Shown: positions 53,517-64,000 of the stretch, piece by piece
How the letters are laid out: every line of letters begins with the position of its first letter
How positions within the stretch are numbered: position 1 is the first letter of the stretch
Assembly: GCA_030562195.1 (NCBI GenBank)
Contig: CM060200.1
Coordinates: 11,470,001 to 11,534,000, forward strand
Direction: 5' to 3'
Length of the DNA stretch: 64,000 bases
Source: Nipponacmea schrenckii
Lineage: Eukaryota > Mollusca > Gastropoda > Lottiidae
Notes under the pieces: generated by a model
Seen by the model: only the letters and a program-made list of their open reading frames with translations
The model's database searches: none
What the model was told of the DNA's origin: nothing
Made by a program: the position numbers and the translations under genes

Positions 53517-53835
53517 CCTTGGAAAGAGTAAGGTAACATACTACCACAGCATCACTTCACAAATAGTTTTTTCAAAGATGAAAAAATCAACAGCTTTGAA
53601 AGCCAGACCTTCATCAACTTTATACTCGATCAAATAGACAACATAATTATAAGTTATCCTATGAACAAAGTTTGCATTCTGATAAAGTTAAGGGTAATAC
53701 ATTTCAATGGACCATTGTCATCTAACTGAATCACCCTCATTACGAAGTTTGATCAAAATCCGTGTGAACATATAACATTTTAAAACAAATGTTGGAGTTA
53801 TATAGTATGTATCAATTTAACACGCATACCGAATT
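53517..53835 (+). mobile_element. decayed pearl-like fragment
   Basis: AGTAAGGTAACATACTACCA near 53527 corresponds to the leader GCAAGGTAACATACGCCCA of the intact elements. AAGTTTGATCAAAATCCGTG near 53737 corresponds to the core phrase. The rest is too diverged to align by eye. Confidence 0.4.
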
Positions 53836-55289
53836 TTCGTCATACATGTAATTGACCAGTGAAGAAAATTAGCATTTTACGAAACTGGGTTTGTATAAAT
53901 ATTTATTTTGATACGTCTGGACTCTGTCACGTTGTGTATGTCTGGATGTTAATGACTTGTGGAGCAAACCCAGCCCTTTGATGTTGTTTTGAAGACAATT
54001 TACGACTTGACAAACTGATAAATGACGCATTAGACAGAGTCTAAAAGAGATAAAAAACACATACTAAAATACCACAGGTTATATACCCTACCACAGACAG
54101 CTTAATCCACTGTTTCTTCTAATCGGTCAGCTGGAATGAAATTGTCTGAAAGTCTTTTGAGCGGCTGAACCAACAGCTGTCAACCTTCAAGCTAATGCTT
54201 TTATTATGGTATTTAAGAAGTCTGGTCGTTTAAAATATAAGTGATGGAAAATGTTACTGTCAGGCGTCAGACAGATGTAAAACGTATTTATTTAGAAATG
54301 GTCAGTGATGTCAATCCATTTGGAATGTTTTCAGTTCAGTTCTGGTTTTAAACTGATACTGGCGATAAAACCATGAGTTGGTATTTTAATGCATTTATAG
54401 ATGGTTAAGCATTAGCTCAACTGAACTAAGCCGATTTAAGTTTTCGTAACGTTTTAAATGTAAAAGGGATTTGCAACATTGTATTTCAAGAAAAAATTTA
54501 AGTGTTTGGTGATGTCACTTATTGCAAAATTACGCTTGTATCGCAGAGTATAGATTTATAGAGACCTTTGCAATTTGTTACGTCTTTGGAGGAAATGTAG
54601 GAACCACAGACGGCTAATTGAAAACTAGAAGGTTGCAAATTATTGTTATTTGTGTCCCTGAAATACCTATTTTTTTCTAGAAAACCAATTTACAATACAG
54701 ATGACGAATGAGTATATGATAGTACTTATAACAAGTCCCTTTTCTTGTGACATCTTGATACGCCAATTTCCCAGAGTTCGAAATTGCCAAAAACTAAAGC
54801 TTTGGTCTCTACAAATTAAATATTCTCATGGCCTTACAAATGTTGTATAATGGAATCCTCGACAACGATTCTTGATCACAAATTTCCATAATTGGATGTC
54901 AGATAATTTTTTCTCGGCATGTGGTAGCAATAAATGTTCCGAGATTACTGCAATTCACTACATCCACTAGTTAATCAAGAAACTAACCAGATAGGTAATA
55001 AACTACCCAGTGAACTAAACTACTGGAAAACTCGGCTTATACTCAAATAAGCTTTATAAACTTTGTAAATACCTAACCTGATAGGCCCTACATCACATCA
55101 TGCCGTATATTTAATTTGCACCGTGTACCGTATCTGGTGTATGAAGGAGTTAAGATCTCATCATTAACATGTAAATTTCTAATATCAACCCCAGATGTGA
55201 CAACAAATAGAATGTGGAAGTGTGGAAACATAGTATTATCCATCTTTATACACCAAAATAAAATGTGGCATCACCTTTGTCTGTAACAA
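53836..55289. other. intergenic, no gene seen
   Basis: AT-rich DNA; nothing recognised. Confidence 0.4.
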
Positions 55290-55726
55290 AGACTCTAGAC
55301 GACCCAAATTTGAACAGATTTTGACTTGGTGATAGTGTTGTTATCATCCGATAAAGAACTCTATTTATAAAACCAGAAAATCGTATTGATCGTTTAAGTG
55401 GGGCGAATTGAAACTTTGAATATCGAAAAATAGAAAGTATGAGTTATAGCCATTATTCTTGAAAACTCGTTCAATTTTCCTTTTTACACACCAGTACTAT
55501 TTTTTGCTAGATTTTGCTTGATATAGACAAGAGGACACTGGTTGAAATGTCGTTCAAATAAAGTTAGTAATTTTTATCAAAAAGAATTGGTATATTTTAA
55601 ATCTTGAAAAGGGTTGAATATTTCATACTGGGTATTGTTGCTGAACTGTCAAATAGCCTACTTTTCTTTTTTTAGAAATCAATGGTGCCAGTGGGCGTAT
55701 ATTAACTTGTCTGATAAGATATCTTT
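55290..55726 (-). mobile_element. decayed pearl-like element, reverse orientation
   Basis: On the minus strand, AAAGATATCTTATCAGACAA followed by GTTAATATACGCCCACTGGC (55726-55685) is the element leader. Further on, GAACGAGTTTTCAAGAATAA and TGGCTATAACTCATACTTTC match the core repeat. Overlapping open frames of about 120 codons on both strands here are by-products. Confidence 0.6.
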
Positions 55727-56417
55727 TAAAGAAAAATCGTACGTTCAATTCAAGTGGTACGTTTGCCTTTGCAACCAATGCAATATTGCTTACGAGATAT
55801 GGACGATAAATTACCTTTTGATTGAAGTTTTGCGGATACTTCGTTCCTTTTTCCTTGATAATTTCTCTCGTTTTCCTCATTTCGAATACAGGGGTAACGA
55901 ATACAGCATTAATATGAAGAAGAAAGTGTGTAAAATCAAACAACCTGTTTTGAATAGAATCACCCGGATGTTCAATCATATAAAATACTATTGACAGTTA
56001 ACGGAAGTTTAATGTTCAAACAAGAACACTACATTATGTCGACATCCAACAGGAGTAAAGTTTCCACTTCGATAAGATTGATAATTTAAACAGCAATGTT
56101 TCCGATAGAAACTGGCATGGCCTACTTCAGTACATAGATCTTTGTCATCCCATCCGAATATAAATTTAAACAATATAACATTTTATTTAAAATTATAGAA
56201 AACAGAACCTTAAATATGTTAGGTGCGTTCTTCACTCAACTGACAAGTGGTATTTGGTTTCTGGTTTCGAGATTGTTCGTAATTAGTAATTGGTTGAGCT
56301 CATCTTCATCTTATGATACTAAACTAAAAGCGAACCTACAGATTACGAGCATAGCTTTGATGTTTGTCTTCAAAGTTTGATGTCAGCAAAACCTGGGTTG
56401 TATTCAATTAACTAAGG

Positions 56418-56756
56418 CAGTGCTTCTCAACCTTCATGACCCAATTTCCCACTTCAGAAAAAATTACAACATAAGAAAATACAAAGAAATAAGAACACGA
56501 AATAAGACGCAGACCACAAAATGTGTGTTGGAGATGTCAAAACCCCTTAGACAAAACTTAAATGCTAAGTGCTCTTGTTAATTTCCGACTACCTCTTTTT
56601 CTGTCAATGTACGGTGCTGTTTTCAGGTGGAAACATATCAACTCAGGAATCATGAGAGTCCGCGATTTAATTTTGAACTGTTGTTCAATTTTCCCTTATC
56701 CCCCCTCCCCTCATCACCGTCTAAAATTGCATATAGATCCCGGTTGAAAAGCACTG
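56418..56756. mobile_element. hAT-type non-autonomous element (MITE), 339 bp
   Basis: Terminal inverted repeats CAGTGCTTCTCAACC (56418-56432) and GGTTGAAAAGCACTG (56742-56756) match at 14 of 15 positions and resemble the hAT end CAGNGNTTCTCAACC. Flanking 8-mers AACTAAGG and GATTAAGG agree at six of eight positions, fitting an eroded 8-bp target duplication. No transposase is present. Confidence 0.65.
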
Positions 56757-59304
56757 GATTAAGGGTTAGAACCAAATTTACGTCAGTAATATCTGTTTTG
56801 AAGATAATTATTAATGACATGGAGACATGACTCTCGTTTCAATTGTATACATTCTGAAGGTGAAATGATCTATTGATAAAAGTTTATCTTAAATAGTCTG
56901 CTTGCTTCTGAAATTATTCACAAAGTGGCTGGTTACATTCAAAAACAATTTTAACCTTCCTTAACAATTGATCTTAACTAGCCATTAACAGCTGGGTTAA
57001 TGCTCGAAAAGTGATTTTATGCTACAGGACACACTATTTCTAGTTTTAATTTTAAAAGATAATACCTTATTGAATCTGGGAAGGTCTTTATTGATGACGT
57101 GTCACTGTAAATAAATCACGGTGAGAATTCTAATAAATCCCTCTCAATAAAAACTTCGACTTTTAGATTGAAGACTTAATCGAACGGTCCAAAATCATTG
57201 TGATATCCAGCACTAATAACGTGGACTTTCTATCTAATAAAAGTAAATTGAAATTCTAACAATCGTGCGAAACAAACCGTCACCTAACTCGATCCTTTAT
57301 TTTCTGTATTCCCAGTACTTTGAAGAGTTGAATCTGTCAATAATTTACTCAAATCAGATTCTCGTTTTAATATAGCCAATGTATTTCACGTAAGATGTTT
57401 AAAATACAATCTATATCACAACACTTTGATGTCTTTGTGTCAGAATCCGTTTGTAGTTTAGTAACAAATGATTACGTAGAAAAAGCACCGCAGAACAAAA
57501 TTCAACCGCTTTAAACAAAATAATAATGAAATTTATTTGTCCAGAATTAAAGCGCATCACTTGTTTAGTGGCACATCACAGTGAAAGTTGATGCTTTTTA
57601 TTCTTTTTTTCCTGTTAAGACAACTTAATGTGGCACTAGACCTTTAACTGGGCCACGATTTATTGTCTAATCTGAATGACTAAATCTTTTTTCATCTAGA
57701 GCCACACATTCAAGGTTAAGAAATGTGAAGGTGTATGTCGACATATCACGAAATACTAAACCTTTTTTTTCATCAAAAGACACACATACAAGGTTAATAA
57801 TATGAAAATGTATCTCGACATATGTCACAATAGTACTCAGAAATACTTAATCTATACGAAAAAAATGATTCCTTTCAATATATATTTAATTGTAAATTTT
57901 TTTACAAGCTTTCCTTCTGTTTGAAAACAGAAAATTGCTATTCTCTGGCAACCAGACATCTGTTGCCACAGTAGTAGATCTGGGTAATAATTGTGGATAT
58001 ACATGATTTAAATGGTAAAGTTTAACCGACAAGCTTAGTTGAATAATTGACCTCCAAAACGGCAAACATGCCTTGAAACTAACATATTGGAGCCTGTAGG
58101 TGACAACAGACACTTCTATGTCGGCCACAATCCATCAGATGTTCTGTAAAGTGAAATAAAATCAAATCTAATTTTACGTTCTATTTTACTACAACTATAA
58201 ACTTATGAAGACCGGTCCAGTGATACTATCTTGTTAATTTTGAAATGTTCCCCACACTATTGAAAGATTTATGTATGACATATTTCAATTTGAAACCTGA
58301 AGTATTATCATAAAATACCAGACGTTGTTACCATGGACAATTGCTGTTGTGATTACCAATATATTCAGTAATAACAGACAACGTGAAACATTAGTCACAC
58401 AGGCTCCATTGTACGGAGTTAATGGAATGGTTATCGATGTATATATACGGATTCAATATCTCACAATAATCATTTTATGTAATGTCTGTCTACACGCAAT
58501 CCGATCTTAACAACAACACTTTCCTAACAACTGGTGATTGACGATCGACATCTGGGTGGTTACATCAATTTCTGGCTTGGTGTATATTTTAATCCATGGG
58601 AAGAGTCAGAATGACCGGATAACTATTACGATTTCTATCCATATTTGTGTTATCAAAACTGCTAAAATAGACAAATTTTGACGTTATAGTGGTTGCTTTA
58701 TAGTGTCCACCCGTAAGATAAATCCTAAGATGAATATTACGAAGACTAAGACAATTAAAAATCGGGCCGATTAATTTTTCCTTGTCCACTTTGCAATGTT
58801 CGTCAAAGAATACTGTCAGACAGAGTCTTCAACACTGTCAACTTCCTACTTAGTGTTTTCAGATTTTGTCTTGGGCCCTCAAAGTGACTGTATACTAGTA
58901 TTTGCTGATGTACATTCACATCAAATCGCTGTTGTAACAAATTTTGGTGATTCAAGAAAAGTAACTATAGAAGTCAGGTTATAAGATGAATACCTTGATA
59001 TTGTCAAGATGCCCAGTATTATAACCACGTTTTTACGGAAATTTTAGGACGTTATTTCCTGTATCAAAATCGTTTTTAAACTGTAGGTCCCAATAGTTTA
59101 ATTATTAAATGACGCTCTAGTTATATAGGATTTAAATCACCAAAGCATTCTAATATAAGTAGAAATTCAAGGCCTTTGTCATTTGCATAGTTCCTGACCA
59201 TTAATAACAGCAAAAAATCATATAATAAAATGTAACACTTTTTAAATCAAGGCTATCAATACAGTGAAAAAATTTCAAAATTCACAGCAAACTGTCATAA
59301 TCAA
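56757..59304. other. intergenic; one weak exon candidate
   Basis: AT-rich DNA. The only stretch that looked coding is 58863-58984 (+), described separately. Confidence 0.4.
58863..58984 (+). other. possible terminal exon of unknown gene (weak)
   Basis: After the acceptor TTAGTGTTTTCAG a phase-1 frame of 40 codons reads ...SDCILVFADVHSHQIAVV, then TNFGDSRKVTIEVRL and stop. Composition looks protein-like (alternating hydrophobic beta pattern), but no upstream partner exon with a matching donor was found and no family was recognised. Confidence 0.2.
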
Positions 59305-59342
59305 TGATAAGATAGGTTTTGCCATATAAATACAAAAGATAA
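59305..59342 (+). promoter_or_regulatory. lipase 2 promoter: TATA box and GATA sites
   Basis: TATAAA at 59325-59330 lies 55-60 bases before the ATG. Overlapping GATA cores lie at 59305-59315 (TGATAAGATAG) and another at 59337-59342 (AGATAA). The layout parallels that of lipase 1. Confidence 0.55.
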
Positions 59343-59384
59343 GGTCGTGATTTCTATCTATCTGACGCCCGTAAGAGATCAAAC

Positions 59385-61128
59385 ATGTTATTTCTCTTAG
59401 TTGCCATCTTAGCCACCACTGTCCATGCCAGAGTAGCACCAAGAAGGCCTATTACCATTGAGAAACGTAAGTAGAGTACGGTACTCAACGCAAAATTGAA
59501 ACTAGGGCTGATTTAAGCACTGTGCTTGGCCAATTTTTGCCTTATAGCTTGAAAACCCTTTTTTACTTTAATACCTTCGCCCGTTGTTCTCGCAGCCGCT
59601 ATTAGTAAAAAGGCAAACCGTGAAATTATTCAATCTTATGCTTATTATACAAATCGGATAAAATTTAGCGGACTTATTAAAATCTAGCACAAATCAAGTT
59701 TAGGATATTCATTTTCGATACCAGCTCAAAGAAAAACAGAAATAATATACATTTTTCAAACTGTAATCTATATAGCTTACCGAAGAATCTTTTTTTTTCT
59801 GCGAAAACAAGGCTGTCAAGAAGGCCTTAAGGTCCTTATCCAAAATTTCAAGCAGCTATGTTGACAGTAAGCGTTAGCAACTTGTAGAAAGTCATAGGCC
59901 TACAAACCTTGGAGTGCTCTGCAAGTTTGGAATTCATTAAATCAATCGGAAGTTCAATGAAACAATTTGAAACAGGGATTAGAATGTAGATTATGTTAAA
60001 TTTTGAACCTGACATAACCCCTTTTTCGTTTCCGCTCAGAATTACCCTATAGGGCCTACCAATCAAGCACTACCAACGGTTCAACCAGCGTCATAGCAAG
60101 AAAATAGTCCCAATAGATATATATAAGTTATTAGGATTACCAAACCTTGACCAAAATGAGTCTTTGTTCGTCGGGGGACTTATCTGGTATCTTTGTAATC
60201 CAATAAATCCAATGATTTTGGAACAAAAATAGGATAAAAAGTGAGGTTCACAAGTCCACCGTGACAGGTATCCTTTCTAGCTGGTCCTTGGCCAAACCTC
60301 TTGACATTGATCTTTCCCGGATTATCCGTACCCATTTACAGCTGGGTGGACTGAAATTATGAGTGAAGATGACTTATTCAAGGTAATCGAGCTATCATAC
60401 ATCGATGGAGATAAGAACTCACATCCGATATTTTCAACGTATCCAAGCAAATGACGTCATGCCGTTAAGAACCAACGCTCTAACCACTGCGCTAAAGAAC
60501 GCGCCGCTTAGTGCGTTTTTCAACAACAGTTAACAGATATAGGCCTATCGTTTTATATTGAAATTCTTGTCTTCCGTCTACAGATAGTATTATTTCAGTC
60601 TTATCTCTTTCTATATGTTCTTTTCGAGTCGGAAATCATAGAGGAGAGAATATTTAAATGATAATTTGTAGCTATTTGTCAATTATATTTTCTAATTAGC
60701 GGTTCACTAATATACTCAATAGCATTGAAATCTTTGAAAAGGGGTTTATTTTTCCAAACTGGTTCCGATCACAAAAAAAGTTTAGAAACTAGAAATTTTT
60801 TGTAAAATCAGTTAAAAAGTTATGGTCATGGTATGTGTTTAGTATGTTGGTTTTGTATTTAGGCTCAACGAAATGTTATGGCGATTTGGGATGCTTTGGC
60901 ACGGGGAAACCTTTCTTCAGTTTAGAAAGACCATTGAACATACTACCATTATCACCTGAGTCCATCAACACCAAATTCAGACTGTATACTAGAAAGAACC
61001 CTAAATCAGAACATCTACTGACATATGGGGATGTCAGTACGCTGCATGGATCACACTTTAATCCAGCTCATCCAACGAAGATGATTTCTCATGGATTTAT
61101 AGAGAATGGACGAACAAGTTGGATGGGG
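59385..61128 (+). CDS. pancreatic lipase-family protein 2, 5' two exons (continues past window)
   Basis: Exon 1 (59385-59466) encodes a signal peptide, MLFLLVAILATTVHA, then RVAPRRPITIEK. Exon 2 (60863-61128) begins in phase 1 and encodes KCYGDLGCFGTGKPF, the family's N-terminal Cys motif also seen in lipase 1. It ends at ISHGFIENGRTSWMG with a phase-0 GTAAGT donor, the same position and phase as the end of lipase 1 exon 2 ([12 protein letters not shown]... before the next exon). HGF is the oxyanion-hole segment of the family. The exons with the catalytic Ser, Asp and His were not found before 64000, so they should lie beyond. The two lipases share exon structure but differ widely in sequence, so they are not recent duplicates. 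Confidence 0.9.
60160..60512 (-). mobile_element. tRNA-derived SINE-like element in lipase 2 intron 1
   Basis: On the minus strand the head reads GCGGCGCGTTCTTTAGCGCA then GTGGTTAGAGCGTTGG, a clear RNA polymerase III A box (TAGCGCAGTGG) as in a tRNA 5' half. The B box is eroded. The body has CACCCAGCTGTAAATGGGTA, a motif I recall from the conserved central part of invertebrate SINEs. The tail end is not sharply defined. Confidence 0.55.
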
Positions 61129-63204
61129 GTAAGTAAAAGTGGTCAGTCCAAACTGTCAAAGAAACAAGGTTATCCAAAATCGAACCAATTCACACGTTGT
61201 CTTACAATTTTGCAATACATACAAAAAGAACATTATAAACCAATCACTTCCGGTTATAAAATATTCTACTTCCGGTTATTGTCTAAATTGGACTAAAAGT
61301 TGTTAAATGTGTTTCCTTCACTCAAAATAGACTAGAGAATTATTTGCCAGTAATTAGTTTATCTAAACATTGAATAAATATCCTCCTCGCTGAATTCGGA
61401 GGTGCGCCTTGGACTGAGAGTTGCTATTGAAATTGCGTCAGAAATAACCCGGTGCGATTTTCCCACAACCTAAAAATATATAACAGATTTTTACGAGGAC
61501 TAGATATAGTTATATAACTGATATAATTCAACGAGTTAGAGTGTAGGTGAAGAGGTCAAAGGTATTAAATGTAATCAGTATAATATGTATATTGAATAAT
61601 ACTTATTAACTGAACATAGTTATGTCATTTAACTTGACGCATTAAAGATACATTTTGTAAAGAGCCTAGCATAATTAGAGACATTATATCTCAAATATAG
61701 GTTTTCAAATTATTAACCAAAGTGAAAATATCCTCACTACATTTTGTTTGGTATGCGTAGAACAAAAACGACTATAACGAGTAATTGATTTGATAAGCTG
61801 AAATTTGCTCAAATATATTCTATTCTATATTTTGATTGGAAAATGTAAATTAGTTGTAAAATCACGGCCTTAAGAAAGTGTGACGAATCGGGATGTGTTT
61901 TGGACACGATGAACTCGACAGTGCCAAAAATTTCAATTTAGTATAAATGGCTTTTAATTATCAAGATTGTTACGCAGCAGACGCACTAAAGGTATTATTT
62001 TCAATAACAATCCACATTAAATATAGCTCACTAATCTAAGTAACTCGTTAAAATGCCATCCATTATCAGTATTAAACCGTGAGACACTATTTCAAGTACT
62101 CTATTCAATAGACTAACCTTAGCGTAGGTGCTAATTAATTATTTCGTCCAAATCCGTAAAAAATTTTCCTTCTTAGGTGTACATGTATATACTGGAGATC
62201 AGGAACTGTCAATATCATCCAATGGACAATTGGGTAGACAGAATTCAATAACATTTATGTATAATTTTTTTTATAAATGGTTATAATAAGCTTACCACAA
62301 GGTGTTGATGTCAGGCAAATCAGCTTTATCGAAAAATACATAAGTTCTAAATATGTATTCAAGTATTGTTCTGGTATACATGTACATGTACATATAATTG
62401 TTGTGTGGTCCTGCACACGTTTTACTCTCGGCGTCGATAACATGTTTTTGTTGTGATAGTAGTCGTTACACTATGCACGTGCAAAAAATAACGCGTAATA
62501 TATTTTAGTCGATGTTACATCCAATCACTAAACTGAACAGAAAGTCAGTGATCAATAAACCATTATAACTATATTTGCTTGCGTTCGATCCAATCAAATC
62601 GTTATGTCATAATTACATGTAGTTGTGACAAGGGTGCCTATTATCTAATTGTAGAAAATCTCTTATTTGAATTCTTAAACGTTCTAGATGAAGATAAACT
62701 CCATCATCAATAAATAAAAAAAAAATTATTGTAATGTAAACGCACTCCTTACTTATTGTCTTATAACAGTGTACCTTTAAACCAATATAGCTAATGTGTA
62801 GGTCAGGTGTAACGGTTACTAAGCTAGATCTCGTAATGCTGGGGTCAAATGAATATTGGTCACAAACCACTTTTGAACACCGACACTGTTCTATCAATGC
62901 ATCTGAAAAAGGTGCACTGGAATATTGAAAGTGAAAATGGTGGACTATGAAAATATAAATGGATATTGTATATTAAAACGCAAATTTCCATGTTTTTTGG
63001 TGTAGTGAAACTCCTTCGAATAGACAATCCATTGAATGAGGATATTATGTAATGATATGGATGATTTTCAAAAACAATTACTCGATTTTCACTTAGGATA
63101 TTCGAATTTTATGACTTATTTCGTTAAATGTGTTTTTAACAAATACGTTTGTGAAAACTGTTGTAAGGAATTTCTGTCATTTTATTTTGAAAGCCCACTG
63201 TCAG
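61129..63204. other. probable intron 2 of lipase 2; nothing else seen
   Basis: AT-rich. I looked for the next lipase exon (expected to encode V-I-x-x-D-W and GHSLG) and saw none. Confidence 0.45.
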
Positions 63205-63432
63205 TAATAGAATACAAATCTGTCACCGAACAGAATACAATTTGTCAGCGAAAAGAATAAATTTTCGTCAGCGGAAGGAAAACAAATTTGTCAGCGAAAA
63301 GACTATAATTTGTCAGCGAAAAGACTATAATTTGTCAGCGAAAAGACTATAATTTGTCAGCGAAAAGACAACAATTTGTGACCGCAAAGGACACAATTTG
63401 CCATCAGAAAGAATACAATTTGACATCTGACG
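63205..63432. repeat. 22-23 bp tandem repeat
   Basis: Units of type AATTTGTCAGCGAAAAGACT repeat about ten times. Three central units are identical (AAAAGACTATAATTTGTCAG-CG); outer units are diverged (CACCGAACAG, GACCGCAAAG, CATCAGAAAG). Confidence 0.85.
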
Positions 63433-63445
63433 ACCGGAATATATA

Positions 63446-63856
63446 ATGCTGGACATTAGTTTATTTAAACTCAAACAGAATCCAGTCGATCAAAAGCATT
63501 GGAAAATATTTTCACCGCCTTACAGAAAACAGATTACCATAACCATCGACTACTCCATCATAGGCGAAATGTTGGAGAAATATTTCAAACAGTTCTTTTT
63601 CTATTTGTATTTTAAACTACATTTGATTATTAGTTCAACATATAGTGTTATCACGTGTGCAAAGCGGGGCTTAGTGTGTTTTGGACAATTTATGAAATTT
63701 TTCTCAAACTTATGTTTTTGCGCATTGAACATTATCTGTTTATGTGTGATATTTTGGTGTCGATTACTTTCATCCTTATTTGTTTATCTTTATTCTCTTT
63801 TTACTTATCTGAATATCGTGATTGAATTTTTGAATTTCCATTTGCTTAAAACCTGA
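63446..63856 (+). other. unassigned 136-codon open frame, hydrophobic C-terminal half
   Basis: The longest uninterrupted frame near the window end after the lipase exon. Residues about 45-130 are rich in Phe, Leu, Ile, Cys and Tyr and would read as two or three membrane segments. It has no known motif, sits in a probable intron, and AT-rich DNA gives such codons by chance. Probably not a gene. Confidence 0.12.
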
Positions 63857-64000
63857 TGGTGATTTACATTTCAAAGATAGTTTAGTTGTGATTTGATTTG
63901 ATTTGCTGTAAACTTATTTATGATTTTATCAGAATGTTTTAATAAATACGATTATTACATAAATTATATATAAATATCTAATATTACCGATTTCCATCAA

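Noticed and set aside
55614..55994. Open frames of 126 (+) and 118 (-) codons over the same bases
   Set aside because: They overlap a decayed pearl-like element, oppose each other and lack motifs; chance frames in repeat DNA.
63205..63432. CRISPR-like array of short repeats
   Set aside because: Units are contiguous without unique spacers, and the window is eukaryotic.

Overview
The window is AT-rich, intron-rich animal DNA and most likely molluscan. The best clue is a three-exon metallothionein whose C-terminus fits the molluscan metallothionein signature C-x-C-x3-C-T-G-x3-C-x-C-x3-C-x-C-K. A second clue is a set of interspersed elements built from about 160-bp core repeats next to a GGAC tetranucleotide run, as in the 'pearl'/Helitron-associated elements of molluscs. 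Species cannot be named; a gastropod such as a limpet is possible, but this is a guess. All genes were assembled by eye from exon reading frames, GT/AG splice sites and intron phases. Every multi-exon model below keeps an open frame across all its junctions.

Layout. 1-5.4 kb: the 3' end of a FACIT-like fibril-associated collagen gene (+), ten exons. 7.7-10.9 kb: a complete pancreatic-lipase-family gene (+) with Ser-Asp-His triad. 14.1-16.5 kb: metallothionein 1 (-). 19.3-19.9 kb: the 5' exons of a second, unusual metallothionein-like gene (-) with a seven-residue Asp-Cys-Cys repeat and a His-rich tail. 20-44 kb: a gene-poor, repeat-rich stretch with a 2-kb tandem duplication, several pearl-like elements and satellite-like repeats. 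44.8-50.4 kb: a type II membrane protein with an extracellular fucolectin (F5/8 C-like) domain (+); a 71-bp minisatellite that starts inside its last coding exon follows. 51-59 kb: intergenic DNA with a small hAT-type MITE and degenerate elements. 59.3 kb to the window end: the first two exons of a second pancreatic-lipase-family gene (+), with a SINE-like insertion in intron 1.

Themes. The two lipases have matching promoters (TATA about 55-60 bases before ATG, clustered GATA sites), suggesting digestive-gland expression. The metallothioneins have TATA boxes with metal-response-element cores. The most notable material is the metallothionein pair: every junction is phase 1 and joins in a Cys codon, so the 5' exons of the second gene could splice in frame onto the shared downstream exons and give a 151-residue, 35-Cys multidomain protein. 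The exon-derived minisatellite at the lectin gene and a 155-bp divergent island inside an otherwise nearly identical 2-kb duplication are the other strong oddities.
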